Assembly (NCBI GenBank): GCA_027577595.1
Contig: JANBRJ010000010.1
Coordinates: 220,109 to 284,108 of the forward strand
DNA from: Coemansia sp. RSA 487
Taxonomy: Eukaryota > Kickxellomycota > Kickxellomycetes > Kickxellales > Kickxellaceae
Length of the DNA: 64,000 nucleotides
Direction of reading: 5' to 3'
This document shows, in pieces, positions 10,894 through 21,500 of this stretch (positions are counted from its first letter, which is position 1; every line of letters starts with the position of its first letter). Made by a program: the position numbers and the translations under genes. The notes under the pieces are model-generated. The model was given only the letters and a program-made list of their open reading frames with translations. It searched no databases and was not told where the DNA came from.

Positions 10894-13800
10894 ATGGCCA
10901 CAGCCAGCAGCAACACCCAGGGCGCAAAGGAGGCTCGCCCGCTAAAGCTTGCCGAGGTCGAGCACATCGAGATCCTTGGATCGAAGAGCATCGTGTGCGG
11001 CTTCCACCTGGTCGACTATATCTGGGCCGACATCTTTGCCAATCTAGCGCCGGCATCGACCTATGTGCTGATCGCCGACATCAATCTGGCGCGCCTGTAC
11101 CTGGATAAGTACCAGGATGGGTTCCAAGCAGCATGGAGCCACCACAAGCCCGGCTCGAAGGCACCGCGACTGCTTGCGCACATTCTGCCTCCAGGCGAGA
11201 CCAGCAAATCGCGTGCAACAAAGGGCGCCATCGAAGACTGGATGCTGAGCCAGAAATGCACCCGCGACACCATGGTGCTTGCGCTTGGCGGCGGCGTTAT
11301 CGGCGACCTTGTTGGGTTTGTGGCAGCTACGTTCATGCGTGGTGTGCCGTTTGTGCAAATTCCGACTTCGCTTCTGGCCATGGTGGACTCGTCGATTGGC
11401 GGAAAGACGGCGGTTGACACGCCGGCCGGAAAGAATCTTATCGGCGCCTTCTGGCAGCCCAAGCGCATCTACATGGACATGGCTATTCTCAGCACACTTC
11501 CAGCCCGCGAGTTTTCCAATGGCATGGCCGAGGTCGTAAAGACCGCTGCCATCTGGACGCCCGAAGAGTTTGACATCCTCGAGACAAGCGCCACAGAGAT
11601 CCGCGCTGCTGTGCTGGAGGGCCAGCAGCACAGTGCGGATGCCGGTCTGACGCTGGACACCCGGTCTCCGGCGCAGTCGTTGCTGCTGCGAGTGATTGCG
11701 GCCTCGGCACGCGTCAAAGCATATGTCGTCACCCACGATGAGCGTGAATCGGGCATGCGCGGCCTGCTCAACTTTGGCCACACGATTGGACATGCCATCG
11801 AGGCTATCCTGTCGCCGCAGGTCCTCCATGGCGAGTGCGTGTCCATCGGGTGTGTTCTTGAGGCGGAGCTTGCACGCCGCATGGGCCATCTCGGCGAGGT
11901 CGGCGTTGCGCGGCTGACCCGCTGTCTGCGCGCATACGGGCTGCCGACCTCTGTCAGCGACCCGATCATCTGCAAGCTGGTTGGCGACCGCCGGATCGCT
12001 GAGGTCCGCCCGCGTCGGTTGATGGACATCATGGGGCTTGACAAAAAGACCGTTGGCTCTCAAAAACGCATTGTCATTCTCAAGAGCCTCGGCAAAACCT
12101 TGGAGATGCAGCCGACAAACGTCGACGATGCGCTTATCAACGAGGTCATCTCTGCCGGTGTGCTTGTCAGCCCTGTAGCCGAATCCCCAGCAGCAGCCCC
12201 CAATAAGAGCGCTGCTGTGGTGGTCGTGCCGCCCGGAAGCAAGTCGATCTCAAACCGCGCGCTGCAGCTGGCCGCGCTTGGAACCGGCGAGTGCCGCATC
12301 AAGAACCTGCTTCACTCGGACGACACCCAGGTCATGCAGGCGGCGCTACAGGCAATGGGCGGATGCACCTTTGCATGGGAAGACGATGGTGACACGCTTG
12401 TTGTTTCTGGCGGTGGAGGAAAACTGCATGTCCCTTCCGACGAGCTCTATTTGGGCAACGCAGGCACCGCAGCGCGCTTCCTGACCACCACAGTCAACCT
12501 GATCGACGCAGGCAGCGACACTGAGGCGACGACTGTGCTGACCGGCAACGCGCGCATGAAGCTGCGCCCGTCGGGGCCGCTGGTTGATGCGCTCCGCGCC
12601 AACGGATGCACGGTGGACTACTGCGAGCGCGAGGGTTCGCTGCCCCTGCGTGTGACACACACGGGCAGACGCTTCCCTGGCGGACGGATCGCGCTTGCTG
12701 CGTCGGTTAGCTCGCAGTACGTGTCATCGATCCTCCTATGCGCACCCTACGCCCAGGCGCCTGTGCATCTTGAGCTGATTGGCGGCAAAGTGATCTCGCA
12801 GCCATACATCGACATGACGATTTCGATGATGGCTCAGTTCGGGTGTAAGGTCCAGCGCGTTGCCGAGAACGAGTACCTCATCCCGCGCGGCGCCTACACA
12901 AACCCCAAGGAATATGTGGTTGAGAGCGACGCCAGCTCGGCCACGTATCCGCTAGCGTTTGCAGCAATCACAGGCACCCAGTGCACTGTGCCCAACATTG
13001 GGTCTGCGTCGCTCCAGGGCGATGCTCGCTTTGCCGTTGATGTGCTGCGGCCCATGGGGTGCGCTGTTGAGCAGACCGAGACGTCCACCACGGTGCGCGG
13101 CCCGCCTCGAGGGAAGCTGTGCGCGCTGGGCGATATTGACATGGAGCCCATGACCGATGCGTTCCTGACCGCGGCTGTGCTGGCTGCCGTTGCTCCTTCC
13201 GGCGGCGGCGTGACGCGTATCCGCGGAATCGCCAACCAGCACGTCAAGGAATGCGACCGCATTGCGGCGATGTGCGACGAGTTGGCCAAGTTTGGCGTCA
13301 AGACCAAGAACCACCCGGACGGAATCGACGTGCACGGCGTTTCGATCGGCGGCCTAGCCCAGACGGTGCCGTCCGTGCACTGCTACGACGACCACCGTGT
13401 GGCAATGAGCTTCTCAATCCTTGCGTGCGTTTCCCCGAGGGGCGCAGAGATCCGGGAGCGCCGCTGTGTTGGAAAGACGTGGCCGCAGTGGTGGGATGTT
13501 CTTGCGCGCGACCTCGGCGCCCCCACTGCCGGCTCGGATCCCGATGCTCCGCAGCAGGCGGGCGGCGAAGCAAAGAGCACCGCGGCGACGGAGCCGGCAC
13601 CAGCGAAGGCCAGCGGCTCTGTGGTTATCATTGGCATGCGCGGCGTGGGGAAGACGTCGCTGGGCACGGCTGCTGCGCAGTGGCTTGGGCTCGGCTTTGT
13701 CGATATGGACGCGTACCTGGAGAAGGAAGTTGGCCAGACGATTCCCGAGATCGTAAACGGATCGGGGTGGGCCACGTTCCGCGAGCACGAGAGTCGTCTT

Positions 13801-15786
13801 CTCGTCAAGGCGCTGACGCAGGACTACGCGACGGGCCACATCATTGCCTGCGGCGGCGGCGTTGTCGAATGCGAGGAGAACCGCAAGGTTCTGAAGAAGC
13901 ATGTGGCAGGCGGAGCAATCGTTGTCTGCATGACGCCAAATATGCAGCAGGTTGCCGAGTACTTGAACAAGGACAAAACCCGGCCAGCGTACTCGGCCAC
14001 AAGCGACATCAACGACGTGTACGCCAGACGGCTGCCTCTCTACGCAGAGTGCTGCAACTACGAGTACTTGGTGGACAAGGAGCTGCTTGCTATGAACGAG
14101 GAGGACAAGGCTGGCTCGTGGTCGATCATCGAGCGCGACTTCACTCGGCTGCTCAGCTTTGCAACCGGACGGGACATGAACCGCGTCAACATTGCGCACC
14201 CGTCGTTCTTTGTTTCGCTTACTGCGCCCGATGTCCGCGAGTACTTGCCCGCCAAGCTTGCGCAGCTCACGGCCGGGTCGCATGCCATTGAGCTGCGCGC
14301 CGACCTGCTTCTCAGGGCGCCCGAGTTTGCTGGTGCTGACCTGGCCGACGTTGGCACGCAGGACGGGTTTGTGCACTACGTGCATCGCCAGTTCACGATC
14401 CTGCGCCACAGCTCGCCGCTCCCGGTGGTCTTCACAGTCCGCACCGCACCGCAGGGCGGAGCGTTCCCTGTGAAAGCAGACCAGCTGCGCGTGCGGCTGC
14501 TTCGGTGCGCGGTGCAGTGGGGCGCCGAGTACGTGGATGTCGAGGTTGACAACGCGGCAGCCGGCATCTATGCGTCGCGGCAGAGCTCGCTAGTCATTGC
14601 GTCGTACCACGATGTCACAGGCAAGCGGCTGCGGTGGAACGAGGCCGAGAGCGAGTTTGCCAACGAGATCCTCGCGCGTGCGCGCTCCTGCGGCGATATC
14701 GCCAAGCTCATATCGGTGGCCCATGCGTGGGAAGACAACCTGGCGTGCCAGCGCTTTGTGCAGCGGAACCATTCAGTCAGTGCGCCCGTGATTGCGCTGA
14801 ACATGGGGTACGCTGGACAGCTGTCGCGTGTCCTGTGCCCTTGCCTGACTCCCGTGACGCATCCACTGCTGACAGAATCGGCGGCGCCCGGCCAGATCAG
14901 CGTGTGCCAGATCAACGAGGCCCGGGCGCTTGCGGGGCTGCTGCCATCCAAGCAGTTCTTCCTATTCGGCACACCGATCCAGCACTCGCCTAGCCCGGCG
15001 ATGCACAACGCCGGGTTTGCAGCTCTTGGTCTGCCCCACGTATACGCGCTGAAGGAGACGCAGACGGTGGACGAGCTGCGCGACACCATTGGCAGCCCGA
15101 GCTTTGGCGGCGCATCGGTGACTATCCCGCACAAGCAGACGATCATCCCAATGCTAGACTCGCTGACCCCCGCGGCACAGCGCATCGGCGCAGTGAACAC
15201 AATCGTCCCCGAAACCGATGCGCAGGGCAAGCGTGTGCTGGTGGGCGATAACACCGACTACCTGGGCATTGTTGGGTGTCTGCGCAACGCACAGCTGGAA
15301 AAGCAGTCCGAGAGCTTTGCCACCGCCTGTGCGCTGGTTGTCGGCGCCGGAGGCACAGCTAGAGCTGCGCTCTATGCCCTCCATACGCTCGGCGTGCCAC
15401 GGGTAGCTGTGTTCAACCGCACCACGGCGCGTGCCGAGGCGCTGGCACAGGAGTTTGCGACCCTCTTCACAGCTGTTCAGGCAGTAGATCTGCGCGCGGC
15501 GGCGGAGATGCGGCCGACTTATATCGTTGGAACCATCCCTGCCAGCGATCTCAAGCTCCCAGATGTGCTGTTCTGTGGTGCCAGCGGTGTTGCGCTGGAC
15601 ATGGCGTACAAGCCGCGGTGGACGCCGCTGCTCGAGGCTGCCGAGAAGAGCGGGTGGAAGGTAGTTCATGGCGTGGCAGTGCTAATTGAGCAAGGCATCC
15701 ACCAACTGGAGAAGTGGACACATTCGACAGCGCCTGTCAAGGTCATGGGCGATGCTGTGTACGCCAAATACGACGCCGAGTTCTGA
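10894..15786 (+). CDS. ARO1: Pentafunctional AROM polypeptide (shikimate pathway, five fused enzymes)
   Basis: This uninterrupted 1630-residue protein carries out steps two to six of the shikimate pathway, turning DAHP into EPSP in the cytosol. Domain order is standard: 3-dehydroquinate synthase (about 15-395; GGGVIGDLVGFVAATFMRG and metal-binding NFGHTIGHAIE), EPSP synthase (about 420-880; PPGSKSISNRALQLAALG, LYLGNAGTAARFLT and CYDDHRVAMSF), shikimate kinase (about 907-1090; P-loop GMRGVGKTSLG, IACGGGVV), type I dehydroquinate dehydratase (about 1103-1330; catalytic-site ASYHD and SVAHAWED), and shikimate dehydrogenase (about 1350-1630; FGTPIQHSPSPAMHN, NTDYLG, and the nucleotide-binding VVGAGGTARAA). 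All active-site motifs I looked for are present. Length is a little above the yeast 1588. Codon use is strongly GC-rich in third positions, suggesting high expression. Confidence 0.98.
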   Translation: MATASSNTQGAKEARPLKLAEVEHIEILGSKSIVCGFHLVDYIWADIFANLAPASTYVLIADINLARLYLDKYQDGFQAAWSHHKPGSKAPRLLAHILPPGETSKSRATKGAIEDWMLSQKCTRDTMVLALGGGVIGDLVGFVAATFMRGVPFVQIPTSLLAMVDSSIGGKTAVDTPAGKNLIGAFWQPKRIYMDMAILSTLPAREFSNGMAEVVKTAAIWTPEEFDILETSATEIRAAVLEGQQHSADAGLTLDTRSPAQSLLLRVIAASARVKAYVVTHDERESGMRGLLNFGHTIGHAIEAILSPQVLHGECVSIGCVLEAELARRMGHLGEVGVARLTRCLRAYGLPTSVSDPIICKLVGDRRIAEVRPRRLMDIMGLDKKTVGSQKRIVILKSLGKTLEMQPTNVDDALINEVISAGVLVSPVAESPAAAPNKSAAVVVVPPGSKSISNRALQLAALGTGECRIKNLLHSDDTQVMQAALQAMGGCTFAWEDDGDTLVVSGGGGKLHVPSDELYLGNAGTAARFLTTTVNLIDAGSDTEATTVLTGNARMKLRPSGPLVDALRANGCTVDYCEREGSLPLRVTHTGRRFPGGRIALAASVSSQYVSSILLCAPYAQAPVHLELIGGKVISQPYIDMTISMMAQFGCKVQRVAENEYLIPRGAYTNPKEYVVESDASSATYPLAFAAITGTQCTVPNIGSASLQGDARFAVDVLRPMGCAVEQTETSTTVRGPPRGKLCALGDIDMEPMTDAFLTAAVLAAVAPSGGGVTRIRGIANQHVKECDRIAAMCDELAKFGVKTKNHPDGIDVHGVSIGGLAQTVPSVHCYDDHRVAMSFSILACVSPRGAEIRERRCVGKTWPQWWDVLARDLGAPTAGSDPDAPQQAGGEAKSTAATEPAPAKASGSVVIIGMRGVGKTSLGTAAAQWLGLGFVDMDAYLEKEVGQTIPEIVNGSGWATFREHESRLLVKALTQDYATGHIIACGGGVVECEENRKVLKKHVAGGAIVVCMTPNMQQVAEYLNKDKTRPAYSATSDINDVYARRLPLYAECCNYEYLVDKELLAMNEEDKAGSWSIIERDFTRLLSFATGRDMNRVNIAHPSFFVSLTAPDVREYLPAKLAQLTAGSHAIELRADLLLRAPEFAGADLADVGTQDGFVHYVHRQFTILRHSSPLPVVFTVRTAPQGGAFPVKADQLRVRLLRCAVQWGAEYVDVEVDNAAAGIYASRQSSLVIASYHDVTGKRLRWNEAESEFANEILARARSCGDIAKLISVAHAWEDNLACQRFVQRNHSVSAPVIALNMGYAGQLSRVLCPCLTPVTHPLLTESAAPGQISVCQINEARALAGLLPSKQFFLFGTPIQHSPSPAMHNAGFAALGLPHVYALKETQTVDELRDTIGSPSFGGASVTIPHKQTIIPMLDSLTPAAQRIGAVNTIVPETDAQGKRVLVGDNTDYLGIVGCLRNAQLEKQSESFATACALVVGAGGTARAALYALHTLGVPRVAVFNRTTARAEALAQEFATLFTAVQAVDLRAAAEMRPTYIVGTIPASDLKLPDVLFCGASGVALDMAYKPRWTPLLEAAEKSGWKVVHGVAVLIEQGIHQLEKWTHSTAPVKVMGDAVYAKYDAEF

Positions 15787-15948
15787 GTAACTTGGCTGTT
15801 GGTTTTGATTCGTGATAAACAAGTTTACTTTTATTTTTAAAAAAAGACGTGTTAACAATTAAAAGTTATAGCTCAAGAAAAAGGAAGGAAAACACAGGGT
15901 GTTTACATCCTGGGCCAAGTGCTTTGAAGAAAGCGTTTTCGGTTTGCT

Positions 15949-16275
15949 CTACTCTTCTTCCTCTTCGATTTCTCCAAAGAGCCTCTTGACAACCACAACG
16001 TACTCGGACTGAGCGTCCCTGGGCTGCTTGTCCTTTTCGCCAGCCCATGCGTTCCACTTGGCTCTGCCCCTGGGATCAAAGATACCGGGTTGAGAAGTCT
16101 CGTTGTCGCCTTCCTTGGCTTGCTTGAAGAGTCCGTACAGCTGAAGCTTGATAGTGTTGCTGGGATCAGTATCCAGGGTCTTGACTCTCTCGGCTTGTTC
16201 CTCGAATTCCTTGGTCAGCTCTTCATCGGTGAGTCCGCTGAGGCGCTCTTTGACAACATCAAGCTTCTCGGCCAT
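15949..16275 (-). CDS. ACB1: Acyl-CoA-binding protein
   Basis: This 108-residue protein is a four-helix acyl-CoA-binding protein that buffers and carries C14-C22 acyl-CoA esters in the cytosol. The diagnostic block KLQLYGLFKQAKEGDN followed by KPGIFD-like QPGIFDPRGRAKWNAW is intact, including the Tyr and Lys that hold the CoA adenine and phosphate. The protein has about 20 more residues than yeast Acb1, mostly from a longer N-terminus and an acidic tail of seven glutamates. It converges on AROM with a 160-base gap and diverges from the PfkB gene. Confidence 0.95.
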   Translation of the reverse strand: MAEKLDVVKERLSGLTDEELTKEFEEQAERVKTLDTDPSNTIKLQLYGLFKQAKEGDNETSQPGIFDPRGRAKWNAWAGEKDKQPRDAQSEYVVVVKRLFGEIEEEEE

Positions 16276-16991
16276 GATTCAAATTCAAAAAGTAGCTGGT
16301 GCTGTAAATACCTTGGATATAGTGTAGAAAAAGAAGATAAAAGATGGTGAATAAAGAAGAGAAAAAAGGGGAGGGGGAAAAGGAAATCGGAGCACCCAGT
16401 CTTTCCCAGGTTTAGGTTTTGCTGTTGTGAATGGCGTCACTGGCAGGTTTGAAATCACAAGCTTTTGCGCAGAAACCATTGATCTGAACCATTTAGATCA
16501 CGATAAGCGTGAATTCCTTCTTCTGTAGAAAGGCCAGCATCGTGTGCGTATCTCACTGGCCGAAATAAAAAAGCGTAAACAAAAAGCCAAATATATACTG
16601 CTTTAAATAATCGGTGGTGTTGCGTGGCGGTTGCGAAGGCTGCCACATGGCTTGATATGCTCCAAAAAAAAACACATTTAGTGGAGAATGTTGTAATGTT
16701 GCATATATATAAATATGGCGGTCTCAGCTCTGGTCTCTATTTCCTTTTTTTTTCCTTCCTCTGATCAGAACATTATCTCTAGTTTCTTTGCTTCTTTGTA
16801 TTTTGTAATAGCGTTTCCAAATACCTCCACCCTCTTGTTTTTCACGACCTCTCCCCCCGCATCATATATATCCTTTCTCTACATCATTTTATGTCCTTGT
16901 GGAGAGCTCTTTTCTTCTCTACTCCACCATTCCATTCATCCATCCATTCATCCATTCATTCATTGATAATATATTTGTGTTTCACATATAG
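16276..16991. promoter_or_regulatory. Divergent intergenic region with TATA-like element for the PfkB gene
   Basis: This 716-base spacer separates the starts of ACB1 (minus) and the PfkB gene (plus). A long TATA-like tract occupies 16704-16715, about 280 bases before the PfkB ATG, and is followed by a pyrimidine-rich leader of roughly 200 bases. The last part (about 16927-16964) consists of irregular CCAT/CATT tetranucleotide repeats. No convincing gene lies within. The long pyrimidine-rich leader suggests an extended 5' UTR, but this is inference. Confidence 0.4.
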
Positions 16992-18104
16992 ATGACCAAC
17001 AAAACCAACACATCCAACGGTGACAGCCACGGCAGCCGCGACATCTTGTGCCTGGCTCCAAACGCAGCGTACCAAGTAACTGTGCTCTTTGACTCGCTCT
17101 CACTTGGGCATGTCAATCGAGCCACGCAGCAAACAAACTCACTGGGCGGAAAGGGGCAGAACTTTGCGGTGGCGATGCACGAATACTACGGTACAGCTAA
17201 GCGTGTGACGCTTCTACAGATCCTGGGCGGCCCGACAGGGATGCAAATCGAGGCAATGGAGGCTGCACTGGGATTTGACTTCATCACGGTCAGAACAGGG
17301 CTAGCCACAAGAACATGCACGACATGTCTGGATAAAAGTACAGGCCAAATGACTGAGATGGTTGGTGTATCGGGAGCCATCGACTGTGAATCAGAGTACG
17401 TGCGCATTGCTACAGAGTTACTGCAATCAAAGGAACAGTCACCGCCCAAAGCACTTGCACTGTGCGGAACCTTCCCACCAGGGCTGCGGTCAACGGCGGT
17501 TGCGCAAATAGTGACGGCAAAAATGCCTGGGACTTTGGTGTTCGTGGATGCGGTGCAGGACATCCAGCCTGTGCTTGCCACCCAATGCATTGACATTCTC
17601 AAGGTCAACTCGGCCGAGGTGCTCAGCATCCTGTCAAATGTCGACAGTACATACGAAGGCAAAGAACCGCATGAGGTTGATCTAGCCAAAGCTGCCTCGG
17701 CGCTTGCCAGCCGATACTCAATCGAGACCGTGGCTGTCACTGACGGCCCGTCCACGGCGTACTTGGCAAGCACTGATGCCTGCTATGCATTTTCGATCCC
17801 CGACCTCCTTGCCGACCGCAAGCACTTCCTTGGTTCTGTAGCTAGTGACACGGGTGAGCTTGTTCTGAATCCACTGGGCGCAGGTGACACATGTAGTGCC
17901 ATCATGCTCAACCACCTGCTTGAAGGCACCCCGATGGCCGAGGCCTTTGCGCTTGGGTTGGCGGCAGCATCGGCTTCGTGTCTGGTGCTGATGCCAAACT
18001 GCGTGTTCGATCGCAGTGTGATGGCCAGGATCCGCGACAGGATCACGGTAACAAAGCTTCCGACACAGGAAACATATTCTTCTCAGTTCTCTAAACTCAA
18101 TTGA
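16992..18104 (+). CDS. PfkB-family sugar kinase, 1-phosphofructokinase/tagatose-6-phosphate kinase-like
   Basis: This 370-residue kinase has both PfkB signatures: the N-terminal GGKGQN motif (52-57) and the C-terminal NPLGAGDTC with the catalytic base at Asp299. The GGKG-N form and the opening LAPNAAYQVTV are typical of the FruK/LacC branch, whose bacterial members phosphorylate fructose-1-phosphate or tagatose-6-phosphate, rather than of ribokinase or adenosine kinase. Fungi usually lack that branch, so the true substrate is uncertain; pseudouridine or another phosphosugar remains possible. No introns, no targeting signal. Its 3' flank contains a 35-base sequence that recurs at 23210-23244. 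Third-position GC is like the neighbours, so any transfer would be old. Confidence 0.8.
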   Translation: MTNKTNTSNGDSHGSRDILCLAPNAAYQVTVLFDSLSLGHVNRATQQTNSLGGKGQNFAVAMHEYYGTAKRVTLLQILGGPTGMQIEAMEAALGFDFITVRTGLATRTCTTCLDKSTGQMTEMVGVSGAIDCESEYVRIATELLQSKEQSPPKALALCGTFPPGLRSTAVAQIVTAKMPGTLVFVDAVQDIQPVLATQCIDILKVNSAEVLSILSNVDSTYEGKEPHEVDLAKAASALASRYSIETVAVTDGPSTAYLASTDACYAFSIPDLLADRKHFLGSVASDTGELVLNPLGAGDTCSAIMLNHLLEGTPMAEAFALGLAAASASCLVLMPNCVFDRSVMARIRDRITVTKLPTQETYSSQFSKLN

Positions 18105-18507
18105 ATAATAAACCAATATTCAAACTTTGTATTCCAACAGAAAAGGATGCTTTTTTTAAATTTCTATTCATCATACTGGATCACCAGCGTCACAGTGTGG
18201 GTGCTAATGTTCGCTGAGTAATAACAAACTGAAAGACTAACAGAAAGGCTAGTGGAAAAGAACTGGCTTGCTTGAGAGAGCGACCGAGGCGAACAGAAAC
18301 ATGGGACGAAAGCTTCTTGGGGAGCTGGCAGCAGTGTTAATTCCAACTCCCAGTGGATTTCCATCTATCACAACAATACAAATTATCCTTTGTAAGTCAC
18401 ATACATGTTCCGAATATATTTACATTTGGTTATATGTTTTACTGCTACATGCGAATGCAACAGCACAGTAATTCATAGCCAATGTCTTGCATACACCATT
18501 ACTTATT
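18105..18507. other. Convergent spacer between PfkB gene and STE23-like gene
   Basis: The spacer is AT-rich with no supported gene. It contains one copy of a 35-base repeat (18114-18148). Short open frames here have no coding character. Confidence 0.5.
18114..18148 (+). repeat. 35-base repeat, copy 1
   Basis: This copy begins CAATATTCAAACTTTGTATT and ends AAAAGGAT; it matches 23210-23244 at 34 of 35 positions, the difference being A versus G after TTCCA. It lies in the 3' flank of the PfkB gene. Confidence 0.85.
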
Positions 18508-21500
18508 TCAGTTTGAATATTTGGGCACAAACGTTTCAACGGGTTCGGGCGAAGGATTCAAGCCTTGTGCGGATTTGAACATATCCATATCGCCAATGAT
18601 CCATGTACCATCGGGTGTTCTTTGCATACCGATATCAGAGTAGTCCTTCGTCGATTTGTATTTCAGGCCAGTCAGCTCTATGTCCTTTTTTAATTGATCC
18701 ACAGCCATATCGAGCGCAACCTTGCTCTTTAAAGCCGAGTTGGCTTTGCGGAAAAGTGCATCAATCTTGCCATAGACACTGTTCTGGCTATTGCCAACTA
18801 TATCGGTACCTGAAGCAAGCGAATGGACAGCTTCTTCAACCTCATCCAGTGTACCGTTGACAACACCCTCGCGCTGCAAACATCCAAACAATGCAACGAC
18901 ACCTTCAGAATACCCAGCAAGGTCCTTGCTCTGTGGAATCCATGCCTTTTGCGACCAAGCGTGGTAGTCGATGCGTGTGTAGCTCTCGCTAGCTGTTTCA
19001 GGGTTAATGTGCTTGTCCCATGCGCCAAGAACGTCCTCCTTCTTCACCATGCGCAAACGCTCCACCAGTTTGTGTTTGGCATTGAAATCATACCAACCAC
19101 CATCAATGGCGTCCCAGTCTTCGTCCGCCTGTTCGGCAATGGACTTGTGCTTTTCCAGGATCAATTTTGCAAGCACGTTTATCTTATCCTGAATGTCGTT
19201 GTCGCTCAGACCCACAAGCTTTTCTCTAAATCCGCGGATAAAAGCGTCGATGCGCAATTTGGTATAGATGGGGTTTTGTTCGCCTTGCACGATAAACTCG
19301 AAGCTGGAACGACCGGCTTTTGATACAGATAGCCTAGCACCGACTATATATCCAAGCTGCTCCTTTGTGCGGATCTCCTCAAAGAACTGGTTGTGCAGAA
19401 TCGGTCGAATAACCATCAGCGCTGCGCTTTCATCTAGGTCACTGCCCTTGCCACAGTAAATCGTCGAGATGACACCACTGTTTCCTGCGTCTTCGTCGGG
19501 AATCGTCAGCGAATATACATAGCTTCCAGGCGACATGCTCACGCTGTGCACGGTGTGCATTTGTTCTTTGGAAAGATGTGGAGAGTTGATGGTCTGAACA
19601 ACTATATCGCCAATATCTAGCGCATCGGCCTCTGTAAACTGCCCAGACACCATCATCTGAACAAATGTCTGCTTGAACAGTCCGTCAATGTACTCTTGCG
19701 TCTTTTCGAATGTGACGTTGTTGTGCAGTGCATACTCCTCGGCTTTATAGTTATATGCTGGCGAATGCATGAGCAATGTCTGATGCATGTTAATGTTTTG
19801 CAATGCGGTAAAATAATGCAGCTGACTAAATCTTTTTTCAAGGTCCTGGCGATAAAGTTCATAGTCCTCTCGTTTCAGCTCAAAGTTGGCAATCCGATGC
19901 ATAATCTTGTTCAGCAGCAGCGAAAGCTTCTCCTTAAATCCGCCCAGTTCGATGTTCACGCTCAAACCGCCTGTATCAATTGAGTATCCCATGCCGCCCA
20001 TTGCTGCGCCATAGAGCTCCTTCTCGAGCACAGAGCTTAAACACATCGAGTAGATCGAGCCAAGGACCGACTCTTGTGGAGTCGATGGCAGATGACGGGG
20101 TTCAATGACTACATTTATTGCGCCGTGAGGCGTGTGGAACTGTCTATCCTGCCTGAACCACAGCTCAAGCTTGTCTGTCAGCTTCAAGAGCTGCGGATGA
20201 GTGTTGTCGCCTGAATCCGCAACTCTGTCGTCAGAATCGCTCATCTTCAGGTTTTCCGGAATAAAAACGTTGGGCTTGGGGAACGAAAACTTGGCGCTAT
20301 CAGCGTCAATCTGCTCTGTTGTAAGTGCTGGATTAAGCTGCTCAACATGATACGGGACGTTATAGTGGCGGGTTCGGCTGTTGCACTCCACCAACTTGTG
20401 CTTTTGCGAGCCAACCAACAGCCGGTAGTTTGTCGGATTGAGATGCTGCAAATAGTCGGCAATGTGCTGCGGATCTACTGTGTCGTCGATGATGTTCCCG
20501 TAGGACAAGACATGTTCTGGCGATAGATGATCATTGAACAGAATCTTGCTTGTGTCTATTGCCCAGTCCAATTCGTCTGGCCGCTCATAAAACTGGTAGC
20601 CAAGCTCTATGATCTGGGAAAGCTCCTTGTAGAACCACACCTGTGGGCCAATTTCTTTGAGCATCTGGAGGTAAGCAAAGATGGTCTTGACTACATCCTG
20701 GTAGTGGTCCATCCCAAGTGGAGTCAGATTTGCCCCGATATAAAATGAGCTGAGCTGGGAGCGAACCATATTTTCATTGTATGCACCAATACTTGTTGCC
20801 CATCCCTTTTCCTTCAAGTACGACAAAAGTGATCCAGTCGTATCGGTGTTGAAAAGAATCGAGAAATACTGATGAACAGGCTGTCTGTACCGCGACTCGA
20901 GATTGGGAACAGGAAACTGAAGAATAATCTCGTCACTATCCTCAAGGCTCTCGTAGAATATGACCTTTCCGAGCTCGTTTGAGCCGACTGGATGGTCCTT
21001 GAGCTTCATACGCGTATCGCCTCTATCTTCAACTGCAGAGAACTTTGACACAGCCCACTCGGTAAGCTGGTCAAGGCTGTGATTGCCGACTATCGACAGC
21101 CTCATTATGCTTGACGAGTAGTACATGTTGTAAAACTTGCGCACCTCGTCTGCCAGCGATACATTTGCCACAAGCGCTGCGTCTCTCAGAGTTTCCAAGT
21201 TTCCAACATTAAATTTCGAATAAGGGTGTTCCGGATTTGATAAGGAGCGCAATATATCGGAGAAACGCCAGTACTCATCCCGCAACCCGCTCTTATACTC
21301 TGAATCGACAGCATTGACTTCTCTGTCAACGCCATCGGGATTCAAAAGCGGATGCACAAAGAACCAGGACAATCTGTCAAGCGCACCCTCCAGCGCATCG
21401 TTATCGATCGAAAAATGATAATATGTGTAATCATCGGCAGTTGCTGCATTGTATACGCCAGAATGGTTTGATATAAATGAACTGTAGTCGTCCTCATCAG

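Noticed and set aside
11044-12063. Long open frame (339 codons) on the minus strand inside AROM
   Set aside because: Antisense shadow of GC-rich coding sequence; the plus strand carries unmistakable dehydroquinate synthase motifs, and the antisense product has no recognisable pattern.
13251-14291. Open frame of 346 codons in another plus frame within AROM
   Set aside because: Out-of-frame shadow over the EPSP synthase, shikimate kinase and dehydratase domains.
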